Shown: positions 53,805 through 64,000 of the stretch, piece by piece | Position numbering within the stretch: the stretch's first letter is position 1 | Layout: every line of letters starts with the position of its first letter | From: Variovorax sp. 679 | Lineage (GTDB): Bacteria; Pseudomonadota; Gammaproteobacteria; Burkholderiales; Burkholderiaceae_C | Assembly: GCF_003952185.1 (NCBI RefSeq) | Contig: NZ_RXFS01000006.1 | Location: forward strand, 186,001 to 250,000 | Length of the DNA stretch: 64,000 bases | Direction: 5' to 3' | Position numbers and translations under genes: made by a program | Notes under the pieces: model-generated | What the model was told of the DNA's origin: nothing | Database searches by the model: none | The model's input: the letters and a program-made list of their open reading frames with translations, nothing else

Positions 53805-55093
53805 ACATCGCCCTGATCGGATTCGCATTCCTCGCGATGCTTGCACTGATGCTGGCCGGCATGCCGATCGCGGTGTCGATGGCTGCCATCGGCATCATCG
53901 GCGGCATCGCCGCCTACGGCGCGCCGTTCATGGACTCCATCGCGCCGGTCGTGTGGGGCGTGCAGAACGAGAGCCTGCTGACCTCGGTGCCGCTGTTCGT
54001 GCTGCTCGGCGAGCTGCTGCTGCGCTCGGGCATTGCCGATCGCATGTACATCGCGCTGTCGGCCTGGCTGGGCCGCCTGCCGGGCGGACTGCTGCACACG
54101 AACATCGGCAGCTGCGCGCTGTTCGCGGCCACCTCCGGCTCGTCGGTGGCCACCGCCGCCACGGTCGGCACGGTAGCGCTGCCTTCGCTGCAGCGGCGCG
54201 GCTATCCGATGCGCGCGTCGCTGGGCAGCCTGGCCGCCGGCGGCACGCTGGGCATCCTGATCCCGCCGAGTGTGAACATGATCGTGTACGGCTCGCTCAC
54301 CAACAATTCGATCGGCAAGCTCTTCGTCGCCGGCATCATCCCGGGCCTGCTGCTCACGCTGTGCTTCATGGTCTGGATCGCCATTTCGAGCCTGGCGAGC
54401 GGCAATGCGATGCGCGAGCCCAAGGTGCCGGTGGCCGAACGGCTGCGCGTGCTGGTGCACCTGGTGCCTCCGGCGGTGGTGTTCGGCATCGTGATGGGCA
54501 GCCTGTACTTCGGCATCGCCACGGCGGCCGAGAGCGCGGCGCTCGGCGTGATCGCGGCGTTGGGTTTCGTCTGGCACGCGGGCAAGCTCAACTGGGAGTT
54601 GCTGCGCAACTGCTTCATATCGACGGCGCGTGTGAGCGGCATGATCCTGTTGATCGTTGTGGCGGCTTTCATCCTCAACCTGACGGTGAGCCTCACGGGC
54701 GTGGCCGAGTCGATGACGAAATGGGTCGCGAGCCAGGGGCTGTCGGCCACCGGCCTGATCCTGGCGCTCATCGTGTTCTACTTGATTTTGGGCATGTTCA
54801 TGGACGTGCTCTCTATGCAGGTCGCGACGATCCCGATCACCTACCCGATCGCGGTTGCGGTGGGCGTCGATCCGATCTGGTTCGGCATCTTCATCGTGCT
54901 CATGTGCGAGCTGGGCCTGATCACGCCGCCCGTGGGCATGAATCTGTTCGTGGTGCACGGCATCCGTCCCGACAAGGGCGGCATCCAGGACGCGATCTGG
55001 GGTGCCTTGCCTTACGCGCTGATCATGATCCTGTTCACGCTGCTGCTGATGGCCGTGCCGCAGCTGGTGACCTGGCTGCCGGCGCACATGTGA
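53801..55093 (+). CDS. TRAP transporter large permease (DctM family)
   Basis: 430 aa, about twelve hydrophobic segments; family motifs AATSGSSVATAATVG and GTLGILIPPSVNMI are clear. ATG 53801 overlaps the DctQ stop. It uses the sodium gradient to import the receptor-bound organic acid. Confidence 0.97.
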   Translation: MNIALIGFAFLAMLALMLAGMPIAVSMAAIGIIGGIAAYGAPFMDSIAPVVWGVQNESLLTSVPLFVLLGELLLRSGIADRMYIALSAWLGRLPGGLLHTNIGSCALFAATSGSSVATAATVGTVALPSLQRRGYPMRASLGSLAAGGTLGILIPPSVNMIVYGSLTNNSIGKLFVAGIIPGLLLTLCFMVWIAISSLASGNAMREPKVPVAERLRVLVHLVPPAVVFGIVMGSLYFGIATAAESAALGVIAALGFVWHAGKLNWELLRNCFISTARVSGMILLIVVAAFILNLTVSLTGVAESMTKWVASQGLSATGLILALIVFYLILGMFMDVLSMQVATIPITYPIAVAVGVDPIWFGIFIVLMCELGLITPPVGMNLFVVHGIRPDKGGIQDAIWGALPYALIMILFTLLLMAVPQLVTWLPAHM

Positions 55094-55104
55094 GGTCCAC
55101 CTAA

Positions 55105-56490
55105 ATGAACAGCAAGACACCGCTCTGGCAACGCGATGCAGCGCAGCTTGCGGCCGGTTTTCGCGAGGGAGCCTTCACGCCGACCGACGCGCTGTATGCG
55201 TGCCTGCAGCGCAGCGCCGAGGTGAACCCGCGCCTGAACGCGCTCATCACGCTCGACAGCGAAGGCGCTGCGCACGCGGCCGAACAGAGCACCGCGCGCT
55301 GGCGCAGCGGCCGGGCGCTGGGCGCGCTCGACGGCGTGCCCGTCACCATCAAGGACAACCTGCAGGTCCGGGGCCTGCCGACACACTGGGGCAGCCGCGC
55401 GCTGGCCGGCGCGGTGGCCGGGCGCGATGAGTTGCCGGTAGCGAAGCTGCGCGCGGCGGGGGCGGTGATCTTCGGCAAGACCAACGTGCCCGAGTTCACG
55501 ATGCAGGGCTACACCGACAACCTGGTGTTCGGCCCCACCGGCAACCCATGGGACCCGAGGCTCACGCCCGGCGGCTCGTCGGGCGGCGCGGTGGCGCTGG
55601 TGGCCGCGGGCGGCTGCCCCATCGCGCTGGGTACCGACGGCGGCGGCTCCATCCGCCGGCCGGCCTCGCACACCAACCTCGTGGGCTTCAAGCCCTCGCG
55701 CGCCCGCGTACCGCGCGGCGACGGGCTGCCGCCGATCTTCCTGGGCTTCGAGGTCGCGGGCCCGATCGCGCGCAGCGTGGCCGACGTGGCGGCGGTGATG
55801 CAGGTGATCGGCGACCGGCCGGTGGAGGAGGGCGCGGGCCCGCAGCGCGCGCGCATCCTCTTCATTCCGCGCTTCGGCGATCACCCGGTCGATCCGCAGA
55901 TCGCGGCGCTCACTGAAGCGGCTGCGCGCCACATGGCCGAACTCGGCCACGAGGTGACGACAGCGCAGGACTTCGGCATGGCCGAAGCGGTCAACCAGCG
56001 CTGGCCGCTGCTGGCGCAGGTCGGCCTGGCCTGGCTGGTGGCGCATCCGCAGGAGCTGTCGAGCCGGCCCTTCGACGCATCGCTGTTCGGCCCCGCGATG
56101 CAGGCGAACGCCGAGAACGGCCGCAAGGCCAGCGCGAGCGAGCTGTTCGAGTTGCTGTACGAAGCCGAGCGGCTGCGCAACACGCTGGCGCAGCTGTTCG
56201 ACCGCTACGACTTCCTGCTCACGCCCGCCGCCGCCGCGTTGCCCTGGCCCGCCAGCGAGACGCATCCCACACGCATCGACGGGCGCGAGGTCGGCCCGCG
56301 CGGCCATGCGGTGTTCGCCGGCTTTGCGAACGCCGTGGGCCTGCCCGCCATCGCGCTGCCGTGCGGCTTTGCGGGGCCGCTGCCGGTCGGCGTGCAACTC
56401 GTGGCACGCGAAGGCGCGGACGACGCCTTGCTCGCGCTCGCGCGCTCGTTCGAACAGGCCCATCCGTGGCGGCGCTTCCCCGCGTTGTGA
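55105..56490 (+). CDS. Amidase-signature family amidase
   Basis: 461 aa with the Lys-Ser-Ser triad K83 (VTIKDN), S158 (GGSSGG) and S182 (TDGGGSIRRPA). Hydrolyses an amide to a carboxylate and ammonia. It lies 11 nt after the TRAP permease, pointing to an imported amide or ureido acid. Its stop overlaps the GTG start of the next gene. Confidence 0.95.
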   Translation: MNSKTPLWQRDAAQLAAGFREGAFTPTDALYACLQRSAEVNPRLNALITLDSEGAAHAAEQSTARWRSGRALGALDGVPVTIKDNLQVRGLPTHWGSRALAGAVAGRDELPVAKLRAAGAVIFGKTNVPEFTMQGYTDNLVFGPTGNPWDPRLTPGGSSGGAVALVAAGGCPIALGTDGGGSIRRPASHTNLVGFKPSRARVPRGDGLPPIFLGFEVAGPIARSVADVAAVMQVIGDRPVEEGAGPQRARILFIPRFGDHPVDPQIAALTEAAARHMAELGHEVTTAQDFGMAEAVNQRWPLLAQVGLAWLVAHPQELSSRPFDASLFGPAMQANAENGRKASASELFELLYEAERLRNTLAQLFDRYDFLLTPAAAALPWPASETHPTRIDGREVGPRGHAVFAGFANAVGLPAIALPCGFAGPLPVGVQLVAREGADDALLALARSFEQAHPWRRFPAL

Positions 56491-57260
56491 CGCTGGCCGA
56501 GGCCGTGGTGGCGCAGCTCGCGCCGGCCGAGGCCGCGCAGGCGCTGTGCCGCGCGCGGCGCGACGGGCGGCGCGTGATGTCCTCGCTGCTGCCGTCGCAC
56601 GACCGGCGCGCCGCCTACGCCATCCAGGATGCGACGCTGGCGGCGCTCGGCCCGATCGGTGGCTGGAAGGTCGGCGCGAGTGCGCCGGGCCGCGAGCCCG
56701 TGTGCGCGCCGCTGCCGGCCGAGGGGCTGGTGCCCGGCGGCGCGTCGCTGGTCGGCGCTGCATGGCATCTGCGCGGCGTCGAGGCCGAACTCGCGTTCCG
56801 CCTCGGCACCGACTTGCCGCCGCGTGGGTTGCCCTACACGCGCGACGAGGTGGCCGATGCCATCGACGCGGTGCTGCCCGTGATCGAGGTGGCGGAGACC
56901 CGGCTGGTCGACTGGCTCGACGCCAGCCCCTCGGCGCTGCTGGCCGACCTGCTGTGCCACGGCGGCCTGGTGCTCGGCGAGCCCGCGCCTTTCGAGCGTG
57001 CGTGGCTCGACCTCGCGCACACCGAGGTCGTGATGCATTTCGACGCGCAGGTCGTCGCCCACACGGTCGGGGAGCACACGCACCCCGATGTCGGTGCGCT
57101 GCTCGTGTGGCTGGCCAACGAAGCCGCGGCCCGGGGCGCCGGCCTGCGGGCCGGCCAGGTCGTGACGACCGGTTCATGCACCGGCATGTTGTTCGCCTCG
57201 CAGGGCACGGCCGTGCGGGCGGAAGTGAAGGGGCTCGCGCCGTTGCACGCGCGCTTCTGA
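56487..57260 (+). CDS. FAH/2-oxopent-4-enoate hydratase-like protein, copy 1
   Basis: 257 aa from GTG 56487, which overlaps the amidase stop (GTGA). Core segments: AIQDATLAALGPIGGWKVGA, the acidic metal-site stretch GVEAELAFRLGTDLP and TTGSCTGMLFA. Related enzymes hydrate 2-oxopent-4-enoate or decarboxylate oxo acids. A paralogue follows directly. Confidence 0.88.
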   Translation: MTLAEAVVAQLAPAEAAQALCRARRDGRRVMSSLLPSHDRRAAYAIQDATLAALGPIGGWKVGASAPGREPVCAPLPAEGLVPGGASLVGAAWHLRGVEAELAFRLGTDLPPRGLPYTRDEVADAIDAVLPVIEVAETRLVDWLDASPSALLADLLCHGGLVLGEPAPFERAWLDLAHTEVVMHFDAQVVAHTVGEHTHPDVGALLVWLANEAAARGAGLRAGQVVTTGSCTGMLFASQGTAVRAEVKGLAPLHARF

Positions 57261-57293
57261 ATGTCTTTCCTGGGATCACTGGAGGAACCCGAT

Positions 57294-58064
57294 ATGTCCC
57301 ATTCAACGATCGACGCGGTCGCGCAGGCGCTGGTGCGTGCGCGCGGCGCGCATGTCGCGTGCCCGGCGGCCGGCGTGGCCGGAGGGCTCGCGCGGGCCGA
57401 CGAGGCCTATGCCGTGCAGCAGCAGGTGGCGCAGGCGCTCGGCTGGTTCGGTGCGGCGCCGCCCCGGTACTGGAAGGCCGGCGGCCCGTCGCGCGATGCC
57501 GTGCTGACACATGCGCCGCTGCCGCCGCGCGGCGTCTGGACCAGCCCAGCCACGGCCGGCGACTGGCCGTTCCACATTCGCGGCATCGAGGCCGAGATCG
57601 CGCTGCGCATCGGGCGCGACGTCGATGCGGCGTCGGCGGCGACGCTCGACGTCGACAGCGCACGCGCGCTTGTCGATGCGATGACGGTCTCGATCGAGAT
57701 CGTCGATTCCCGCTGGCAGGAGGCCCTCGACGCGCCCGCGCTGTGCAAGCTGGCCGACCTGCAATCGCACGGCGCGCTGGTGCTGGGCGCGTGGGTGCCG
57801 TTCGTCGCCCGCGACTGGGCCGCGCAGGCCTGCGAGGTGCGCATCGGCGCGCGGGCGAGCGTGGTGCGCCGCGGCACGCATTCGCTCGGCGACCCCGCAT
57901 GGCTGCTGCCCGCGTGGCTGCGCCATGCCACGCGCCACGGCGAGACCGTCGCGGCCGGCACCGTGGTCACGACCGGCACCTGGGTCGGCATTCTCGAAGC
58001 GGGCGAGGGCGAGCTCGTCACCACCGAATTCCCGGGCATCGGCCACGCGTCGGTGCAGCTCTAG
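57294..58064 (+). CDS. FAH/2-oxopent-4-enoate hydratase-like protein, copy 2
   Basis: 256 aa from ATG 57294 with GGAGG upstream. Matching segments: GIEAEIALRIGRDVD, IEIVDSRWQEALDAPALCKL and VVTTGTWVGILEAG. The two copies are only moderately similar, so they may form a heteromer or catalyse successive steps, as hydratase and decarboxylase do in meta-cleavage pathways. Confidence 0.88.
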   Translation: MSHSTIDAVAQALVRARGAHVACPAAGVAGGLARADEAYAVQQQVAQALGWFGAAPPRYWKAGGPSRDAVLTHAPLPPRGVWTSPATAGDWPFHIRGIEAEIALRIGRDVDAASAATLDVDSARALVDAMTVSIEIVDSRWQEALDAPALCKLADLQSHGALVLGAWVPFVARDWAAQACEVRIGARASVVRRGTHSLGDPAWLLPAWLRHATRHGETVAAGTVVTTGTWVGILEAGEGELVTTEFPGIGHASVQL

Positions 58065-58102
58065 CACTTTCCACCACCCATCCAGAACGGAGACAACCCC
58101 CC

Positions 58103-59329
<1,227 letters not shown>

Positions 59330-59370
59330 TCCCCCCGGAAGGGGCGGCGGCCTAGGTGCTTTCCATTATC

Positions 59371-59401
59371 GTCGACAAGATTGTCAACATTGTTGTTGAC
59401 G
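59371..59401. promoter_or_regulatory. 31-bp operator, copy 2 (before the MFS gene)
   Basis: Starts GTCGACAAGATTGTCAACAT and ends TGTTGTTGACG. It contains the perfect inverted repeat GTCAACA TTGT TGTTGAC (59383-59400). Ungapped match of 24/31 to the site at 50981-51011. It stands about 150 nt before the MFS start. Confidence 0.75.
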
Positions 59402-59547
59402 TTGATTTCGACAAAGCCTAAATTCCGCCCCACAGCCTCGGTGGTGCACTGGACCGGACCAGCCCGACCCGCGACTGCAAAGTTCGCCAGCGTGCCGGGT
59501 CGTTTCCTTGCAAGCTGGCATCCGTGCCACTGCAAGGAGACAAACCG

Positions 59548-60873
59548 ATGCAAAACACCATGACGGACGGCGCCAAGGCGACCGCCGCAGCGCCCGACGC
59601 CGCCCTCCAGCCCACCAAGGTGCGCTGGAAGATCTTCCTGATGATGTTGTTCCTGATCTCGATCAACTACATCGACCGGGCTTCGCTCTCGGTGGCCATG
59701 CCGCTGATCGCCAAGGAATTCGACATCGGCCCGGCCGTGCAGGGCTTGCTGCTGAGCTCGTTCTTCTGGACCTATGCGCTGATGCAGATCCCGGGCGGCA
59801 TGCTGGCCGACCGCTTCGGCCCGCGCGTCGTCATCGCCGGCGCCACTGTGGGCTGGGGCTTCTTTCAAGCCATCGCCGCGGCCTGCACCGGCTGGGTGCC
59901 GCTGCTGCTGACGCGGCTGGGCCTGGGCGCGGCCGAGGCGCCGATCTACCCGGCGGGCGGCAAGCTCAACGGCATCTGGATGACGCAGACCGAACGCGGG
60001 CGCGGCGCCACCCTGCTCGACGGCGGCGCGCCCCTGGGCGCGGCGCTGGGCGCGATCCTGATCTCGGCGCTGATCGCCGTGCTCGGCTCGTGGCGCCTGG
60101 CCTTCGTGATCGCCGGCGTTGGCACCGTCATCGCCGGCTACTTCGCCTGGCGCTACATCCGCAACCATCCGCGCCAGCATCCCGACGTGAACGAGGCCGA
60201 GGCGCGCTACATCGAGGCCAGCCATGCCGCCGACGCCGCCAAGGAATCGGCCAATGCCAGCGGCCGCGTGCTCGACTTCTTCCGCTACCGCTCGGTGTGG
60301 GGCATGTTCTTCGGCTGGATGTGCTTCAACGCGCTGTTCTACGGCCTGCTCACCTGGATGCCCAACTACCTGTCGAAGGTGCACGGCTTCGACATCAAGC
60401 AGATGGGCGGCGCGGTGTTCATCATGTTCTTCTCGGGCTTCGTCGGCGAAATGTTCGGCGGCTGGCTGGCCGACAAGTGGATGGCGGCCGGCGCGTCGCA
60501 GAGCAAGGTGCTGCGCACGCTGTTCGGCATCTCGTCGATCATCGCGACCATCGCCATCTTCATGGTGACGCGGATCACGGACCCGGTCGCGGTGGTGGTG
60601 CTGCTGTCGGTCACGCTGTTCTTCCTGCGCTGGTGTGGATTGTTCTGGTGTGTGCCGTCGATCCTCGGCACGCGCGCCCGGGTCGGCTTCCTGGGCGGCA
60701 CCATGAATCTGGGGGGCAACGTGGCGGGCATCGGCGTGCCGATCGTGGTCGGCCTCATCGTGCAGGCGACCGGCTCGTACTTCATGGCGCTGATGCTGTT
60801 CACGGCCGCCGGTGCAGGCCTGTTCGTCTGCTCGACGATGCTGATCGACTACAGCAAGAAGCTGCCGGTCTGA
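59548..60873 (+). CDS. MFS transporter (ACS family, organic-anion type)
   Basis: 441 aa from ATG 59548 with AAGGAGA upstream. About twelve membrane segments; ACS-type motifs FLISINYIDRASLSVAMPLI and GGMLADRFGPR. It probably imports an organic acid. First gene of the second half of the cluster, behind the shared operator. Confidence 0.94.
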   Translation: MQNTMTDGAKATAAAPDAALQPTKVRWKIFLMMLFLISINYIDRASLSVAMPLIAKEFDIGPAVQGLLLSSFFWTYALMQIPGGMLADRFGPRVVIAGATVGWGFFQAIAAACTGWVPLLLTRLGLGAAEAPIYPAGGKLNGIWMTQTERGRGATLLDGGAPLGAALGAILISALIAVLGSWRLAFVIAGVGTVIAGYFAWRYIRNHPRQHPDVNEAEARYIEASHAADAAKESANASGRVLDFFRYRSVWGMFFGWMCFNALFYGLLTWMPNYLSKVHGFDIKQMGGAVFIMFFSGFVGEMFGGWLADKWMAAGASQSKVLRTLFGISSIIATIAIFMVTRITDPVAVVVLLSVTLFFLRWCGLFWCVPSILGTRARVGFLGGTMNLGGNVAGIGVPIVVGLIVQATGSYFMALMLFTAAGAGLFVCSTMLIDYSKKLPV

Positions 60874-60904
60874 CCCACGCCAGCGAACCGAAGGAGACCT
60901 TCCC

Positions 60905-62089
60905 ATGTCTGTTTCCCGCCTTCGTCTGGCGTCCGGTGCGCTCGCGCTGCACCTGGCCTTCGCCGGTGCGGCCCAGGCCCAGCCTGCCGAGCCCGGCCTT
61001 CCCGTCGCGCTGCCCGAGGCCGTGGGCGTCGACTCGCAGCCGCTGGTGCGGCTGTCGCAGTGGATCCGCAAGGACAACCTCGACGTGCGCAGCTTCCTCG
61101 TGGTCAAGGACGGCAAGCTGGTGTTCGAGCGCTACAGCCAGGGGCTCACGCGCGACCACAACTACGAGCTGTACTCGATCACCAAGAACGTCACCGCGCT
61201 GGCGGCCGGCGTGCTCATCGACGAAGGCCGCACGCGGCTGGACGAGAAGGTGGCGCCCATCCTCGCGAAGGCGCGCCCCGACCTGAAGGACGCGCTGGCC
61301 GACAAGCAGGCCATCGAGCTGAAGCACGTGATGTCGATGTCGACCGGCCTGTTCTACGACTTCAAGCCGACCGACGACCCGATCTACTACGGCGCGCCCG
61401 ACCGCCTGAAGCTCGCCGCCCAGACCACGCCCCGGCGCCCGCCGGGCGAGGCCTTCGACTACACCGACGTCAACCCGATCCTGGCCAGCGCCACGCTCGG
61501 CGCCGACGCCGGCATGCCGCTGCAGGCCTTCGCCGAGCAGAAGATCTTCAAGCCGATGGGCATGACGCACTACGCCTGGGAGCGCGCCGACGCCCAGGGG
61601 CTCGTGTCCTCCGGCTGGGGCCTGCGGCTGCGCGCCGTCGACATGGCCAAGCTCGGCATGCTGGTGCTCTCCGGCGGGCGTTGGAACGACCGGCAGATCA
61701 CGTCGCAGGCCTGGATGCGGACCATGACCGCGCCGTCGTCCGCGCCGTGGTACGGGCAGTACTGGTGGATCAACGACATCGTCGCCACCGAGCCCGAGGT
61801 GCATGCCATGGGCTTCAAAGGCCAGTTCATCGTGGCGCTGCCACAGCGCAACGCGGTGGTCGTCATGACCAGCATGCTGCCCATCGAGGGCGGCCTGCGC
61901 GAGTCGAAGAACGTGCTGGCGATCCGGCGCATGGTCAACGACTTCGTGCTGCCCGCGCTCGACAACGCCTCGCATGCGAGCCCGACGCCCGCGCGCCGCA
62001 AGGCCCTGGCGCGCGAGCTCGACCTGGCCGCACACCATCAGGGCAAGCCGGGCGCGCCGGCCGATCCGACCGACACCCCCCGACTCTGA
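60905..62089 (+). CDS. Periplasmic serine hydrolase (beta-lactamase/esterase class C fold)
   Basis: 394 aa with a signal peptide of about 26 residues (LHLAFAGAAQAQ). SxxK motif S91-I-T-K94, followed by FDYTDVNP as the YxN-like motif. Family members include esterases, amidases and 6-aminohexanoate-dimer hydrolases. In this cluster it may release a transportable acid or amide outside the cell. Overlaps the next start (TGATG). Confidence 0.92.
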   Translation: MSVSRLRLASGALALHLAFAGAAQAQPAEPGLPVALPEAVGVDSQPLVRLSQWIRKDNLDVRSFLVVKDGKLVFERYSQGLTRDHNYELYSITKNVTALAAGVLIDEGRTRLDEKVAPILAKARPDLKDALADKQAIELKHVMSMSTGLFYDFKPTDDPIYYGAPDRLKLAAQTTPRRPPGEAFDYTDVNPILASATLGADAGMPLQAFAEQKIFKPMGMTHYAWERADAQGLVSSGWGLRLRAVDMAKLGMLVLSGGRWNDRQITSQAWMRTMTAPSSAPWYGQYWWINDIVATEPEVHAMGFKGQFIVALPQRNAVVVMTSMLPIEGGLRESKNVLAIRRMVNDFVLPALDNASHASPTPARRKALARELDLAAHHQGKPGAPADPTDTPRL

Positions 62090-62823
62090 TGACCATGACG
62101 CAACGAAAACTCATCGGCGTGCTGACGCCTTCCTCCAACACCGCGCTCGAACCGCTGACCAGCGCGATGGTCGCGGCCGTGCCCGGCGTCTCGGCGCATT
62201 TCTCGCGCTTCACCGTCACTGAGATCTCGATGCGAGACGCCTCGCTGAACCAGTTCGACGACAGCAAGATCCTCGAGGCCGCGCGGATGCTGGCCGACGC
62301 GCGCGTCGACACCATCTGCTGGAGCGGCACCTCGGCCAGCTGGCTCGGCTTCGAGAAAGACCAGGCGCTGTGCGCGCGCATCACCGAGGCCACCGGCATC
62401 CCGGCGACCACCTCGGTGCTGGCGCTCAACGAACTGCTGGCCACGCAGGGCGCGCGCACGCTGGGGCTGGTGTCGCCCTACGTCGAGGACGTGCAGCGGC
62501 GCATCGTCGCCAACTACGCGGGCATCGGCATCGACTGCGTGGCCGAGCGCCATCTGGACCTGACGGTGAACTTCTCGTTCAGCGAGGTCGAGCCCGACAC
62601 GCTGCGCCGCATGCTGCGCGAGGTGGCGCAGCAGCGCCCGGATGCCATCACGATCATGTGCACGAATCTGAGCGGCGCGCAGCTGGTCGAGGAGATGGAG
62701 CGCGAGCTCGGCATCCCGATCTACGACTCGGTGGCCACCGTGGTCTGGCGCGCGCTGAAGACCGTCGGCGTCGCGCCGGGCGCCGTGAAGGGTTGGGGCC
62801 GGCTGTTCGACGGGACCGCCTGA
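62089..62823 (+). CDS. Asp/Glu racemase-superfamily protein, maleate isomerase-like
   Basis: 244 aa. Begins KLIGVLTPSSNTALEPLTSA and carries the two expected catalytic cysteines C77 (TICWSGTSASWLG) and C191 (IMCTNLSGAQ). The group includes maleate cis-trans isomerase, arylmalonate decarboxylase and hydantoin racemase. Next to a dihydropyrimidinase, hydantoin racemase or maleamate/maleate chemistry are both plausible. Confidence 0.9.
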   Translation: MTMTQRKLIGVLTPSSNTALEPLTSAMVAAVPGVSAHFSRFTVTEISMRDASLNQFDDSKILEAARMLADARVDTICWSGTSASWLGFEKDQALCARITEATGIPATTSVLALNELLATQGARTLGLVSPYVEDVQRRIVANYAGIGIDCVAERHLDLTVNFSFSEVEPDTLRRMLREVAQQRPDAITIMCTNLSGAQLVEEMERELGIPIYDSVATVVWRALKTVGVAPGAVKGWGRLFDGTA

Positions 62824-62867
62824 ACGTTCGCAACCCCCCGACACAGACAGAAAAGCAAAGAAAGACC

Positions 62868-64000
62868 ATGACCTTCCGCGACCTCGATCTCGTGGTGCGT
62901 AACGCCCGCGTTGCCACCGCCAGCGACACCTTCGATTCGGACATCGGCATCCGCGACGGCCGCATCGTGCAGCTCGGCCTCGGCCTGCCGCCCGGTCGGC
63001 AGGAGATCGACGCCGCCGGCCGCTATGTGACGCCGGGCGGCGTCGACGCCCACTGCCACCTCGACCAGCCGATGGAGCCGCCCGTGCGCATGGCCGACGA
63101 CTTCGACACGGGCACACGCGCCGCGGCCTGCGGTGGCACCACCACCGTGATCCCGTTCGCGGCGCAGCAGAAGGGCCAGTCGTTGCGCGCCGCCGTGCAG
63201 GACTACCACCAGCGCGCCGAGGGCCGCGCCCACGTCGACCACGCCTTCCACCTGATCGTGAGCGATCCGACCGAGGAGGTGCTGAAGCACGAGTTGCCGC
63301 AGCTGATCGCCGAGGGCTACACCTCCTTCAAGATCTACATGACCTACGACGATCTGAAGCTCGACGACGGCCAGATCCTCGACGTGCTGGCGGTGGCGAG
63401 GGAACAGGGCGCGATGGCCATGATCCACGCCGAGAACGCCGACTGCATCGAGTGGCTGACCAAGCGGCTCGAAGCCAGCGGGCGTACCGCGCCGCGCTTT
63501 CATGCGCACTCGCGGCCGATGCTGGTCGAGCGCGAGGCGACGCACCGCGCCATCGCGCTGTCGGAGCTGGTCGACGTGCCGATCATGATCGTGCACGTCT
63601 CCGGGCGCGAAGCCGTCGAGCAGATCCGTTGGGCACGCGCGCACGGCCTGAGCGTGTTCGCGGAAACCTGTCCGCAGTACCTGTTCCTGACCGCCGAGGA
63701 CTTGGGCATCGACGACAGCTATCAGGGCGCGCGCTGCGTCTGCAGCCCGCCGCCGCGCAACCGCGAGAACCAGCAGGTGATCTGGAACGGACTGTCCGAC
63801 GGGCTGTTCACGATCTTCTCGTCGGACCATGCGCCGTTCCGCTACGACGCGCCCGAGGGCAAGAAGCCCGGCGGCGAAGAGGTGGCGTTCCGCCACATCC
63901 CGAACGGCATTCCCGGTATCGAGACGCGGCTGCCGCTCTTGTTTTCGCACGGCGTGCTTGACGGGCGCATCACCATCAACAAGTTCGTCGAGCTGACTTC
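62868..64000 (+). CDS. Dihydropyrimidinase/hydantoinase, 3' end beyond the right edge
   Basis: At least 377 codons, open at the edge. Cyclic amidohydrolase features: H62 and H64 in GVDAHCHLDQP, the carboxylated lysine K155 in TSFKIYMTYDD, metal histidines in IHAENAD and IVHVSG, and the aspartate of FSSDHAPFRY. Opens dihydropyrimidine or hydantoin rings. It is cotranscribed with the racemase-like gene. The metal lysine and histidines are all present, so it should be active. Confidence 0.96.
   Translation, partial: MTFRDLDLVVRNARVATASDTFDSDIGIRDGRIVQLGLGLPPGRQEIDAAGRYVTPGGVDAHCHLDQPMEPPVRMADDFDTGTRAAACGGTTTVIPFAAQQKGQSLRAAVQDYHQRAEGRAHVDHAFHLIVSDPTEEVLKHELPQLIAEGYTSFKIYMTYDDLKLDDGQILDVLAVAREQGAMAMIHAENADCIEWLTKRLEASGRTAPRFHAHSRPMLVEREATHRAIALSELVDVPIMIVHVSGREAVEQIRWARAHGLSVFAETCPQYLFLTAEDLGIDDSYQGARCVCSPPPRNRENQQVIWNGLSDGLFTIFSSDHAPFRYDAPEGKKPGGEEVAFRHIPNGIPGIETRLPLLFSHGVLDGRITINKFVELT

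Noticed and set aside
55012..57900. A 962-codon minus-strand frame opposite the amidase and FAH-like genes
   Set aside because: Mostly Arg/Pro/Ala with no motif; the + strand proteins carry complete catalytic residues.
59330..59345. CCCCCCGGAAGGGG after the aminotransferase gene as a third copy of the hairpin repeat
   Set aside because: Only the short G/C stem is shared; the rest of the element is absent.

Overview
The window is high-GC bacterial DNA that most resembles a betaproteobacterium of the Comamonadaceae (Variovorax/Acidovorax-like). The evidence is the gene order thrS-infC-rpmI-rplT-pheS-pheT-ihfA-merR-tRNA-Pro, four Bug-type (TctC-like) periplasmic receptors without membrane partners, a SWIB protein with a PAKKA-rich histone-like tail, and many catabolic operons each with its own IclR, TetR, AraC or ArsR regulator. 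The assignment is an inference from protein content.

Layout. 1-8055: an ABC-transport operon on the minus strand (Bug receptor, permease, NMT1-like receptor, ATPase, enolase-superfamily enzyme), a TetR regulator, a divergent thiamine-diphosphate enzyme and a small unknown protein. 8159-13970: AraC regulator, SWIB protein, EamA exporter, gamma-glutamylcyclotransferase-like protein, isocitrate lyase, GlxA-type regulator and a small monooxygenase. 13984-22310: the translation operon and tRNA-Pro(GGG). 22366-25061: a LysR remnant, PhoD phosphatase and a Crp/Fnr regulator. 25368-35445: aromatic catabolism around an IclR gene, with homogentisate dioxygenase (frameshifted here), fumarylacetoacetase, SDR, NIPSNAP and Bug on one side, and hydrolases, enoyl-CoA hydratase and Bug on the other. 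35821-42365: two tannase-family lipoproteins, TetR, Bug and a secreted hydrolase. 42464-50611: a PLD lipoprotein with a response-regulator scar, cytochrome c with a two-subunit molybdenum dehydrogenase, a degraded patch of small unknown genes, and a GST-ArsR-SRPBCC operon. 51095-64000: IclR, TRAP transporter, amidase, two FAH/hydratase-like proteins, class V aminotransferase, MFS transporter, serine hydrolase, Asp/Glu-racemase-like protein and a dihydropyrimidinase that runs off the right edge.

The most striking signal is upstream of thrS. A 21-codon leader ORF (14033-14098) carries four Thr and four Phe codons, and it is followed by mutually exclusive antiterminator and terminator hairpins ending at 14170. 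The operon behind it encodes both threonyl- and phenylalanyl-tRNA synthetase, so this looks like one ribosome-mediated attenuator sensing two amino acids. infC in the same operon appears to start at an AUC codon.

Two regulons can be read directly from repeated operators. A 17-bp imperfect palindrome (TGTCC..TAG...) occurs three times around the IclR gene at 30903. A separate 31-bp element, 24/31 identical, lies upstream of the IclR gene at 51095 and of the MFS operon at 59548.

No insertion sequence, prophage, CRISPR array or rRNA gene was found.
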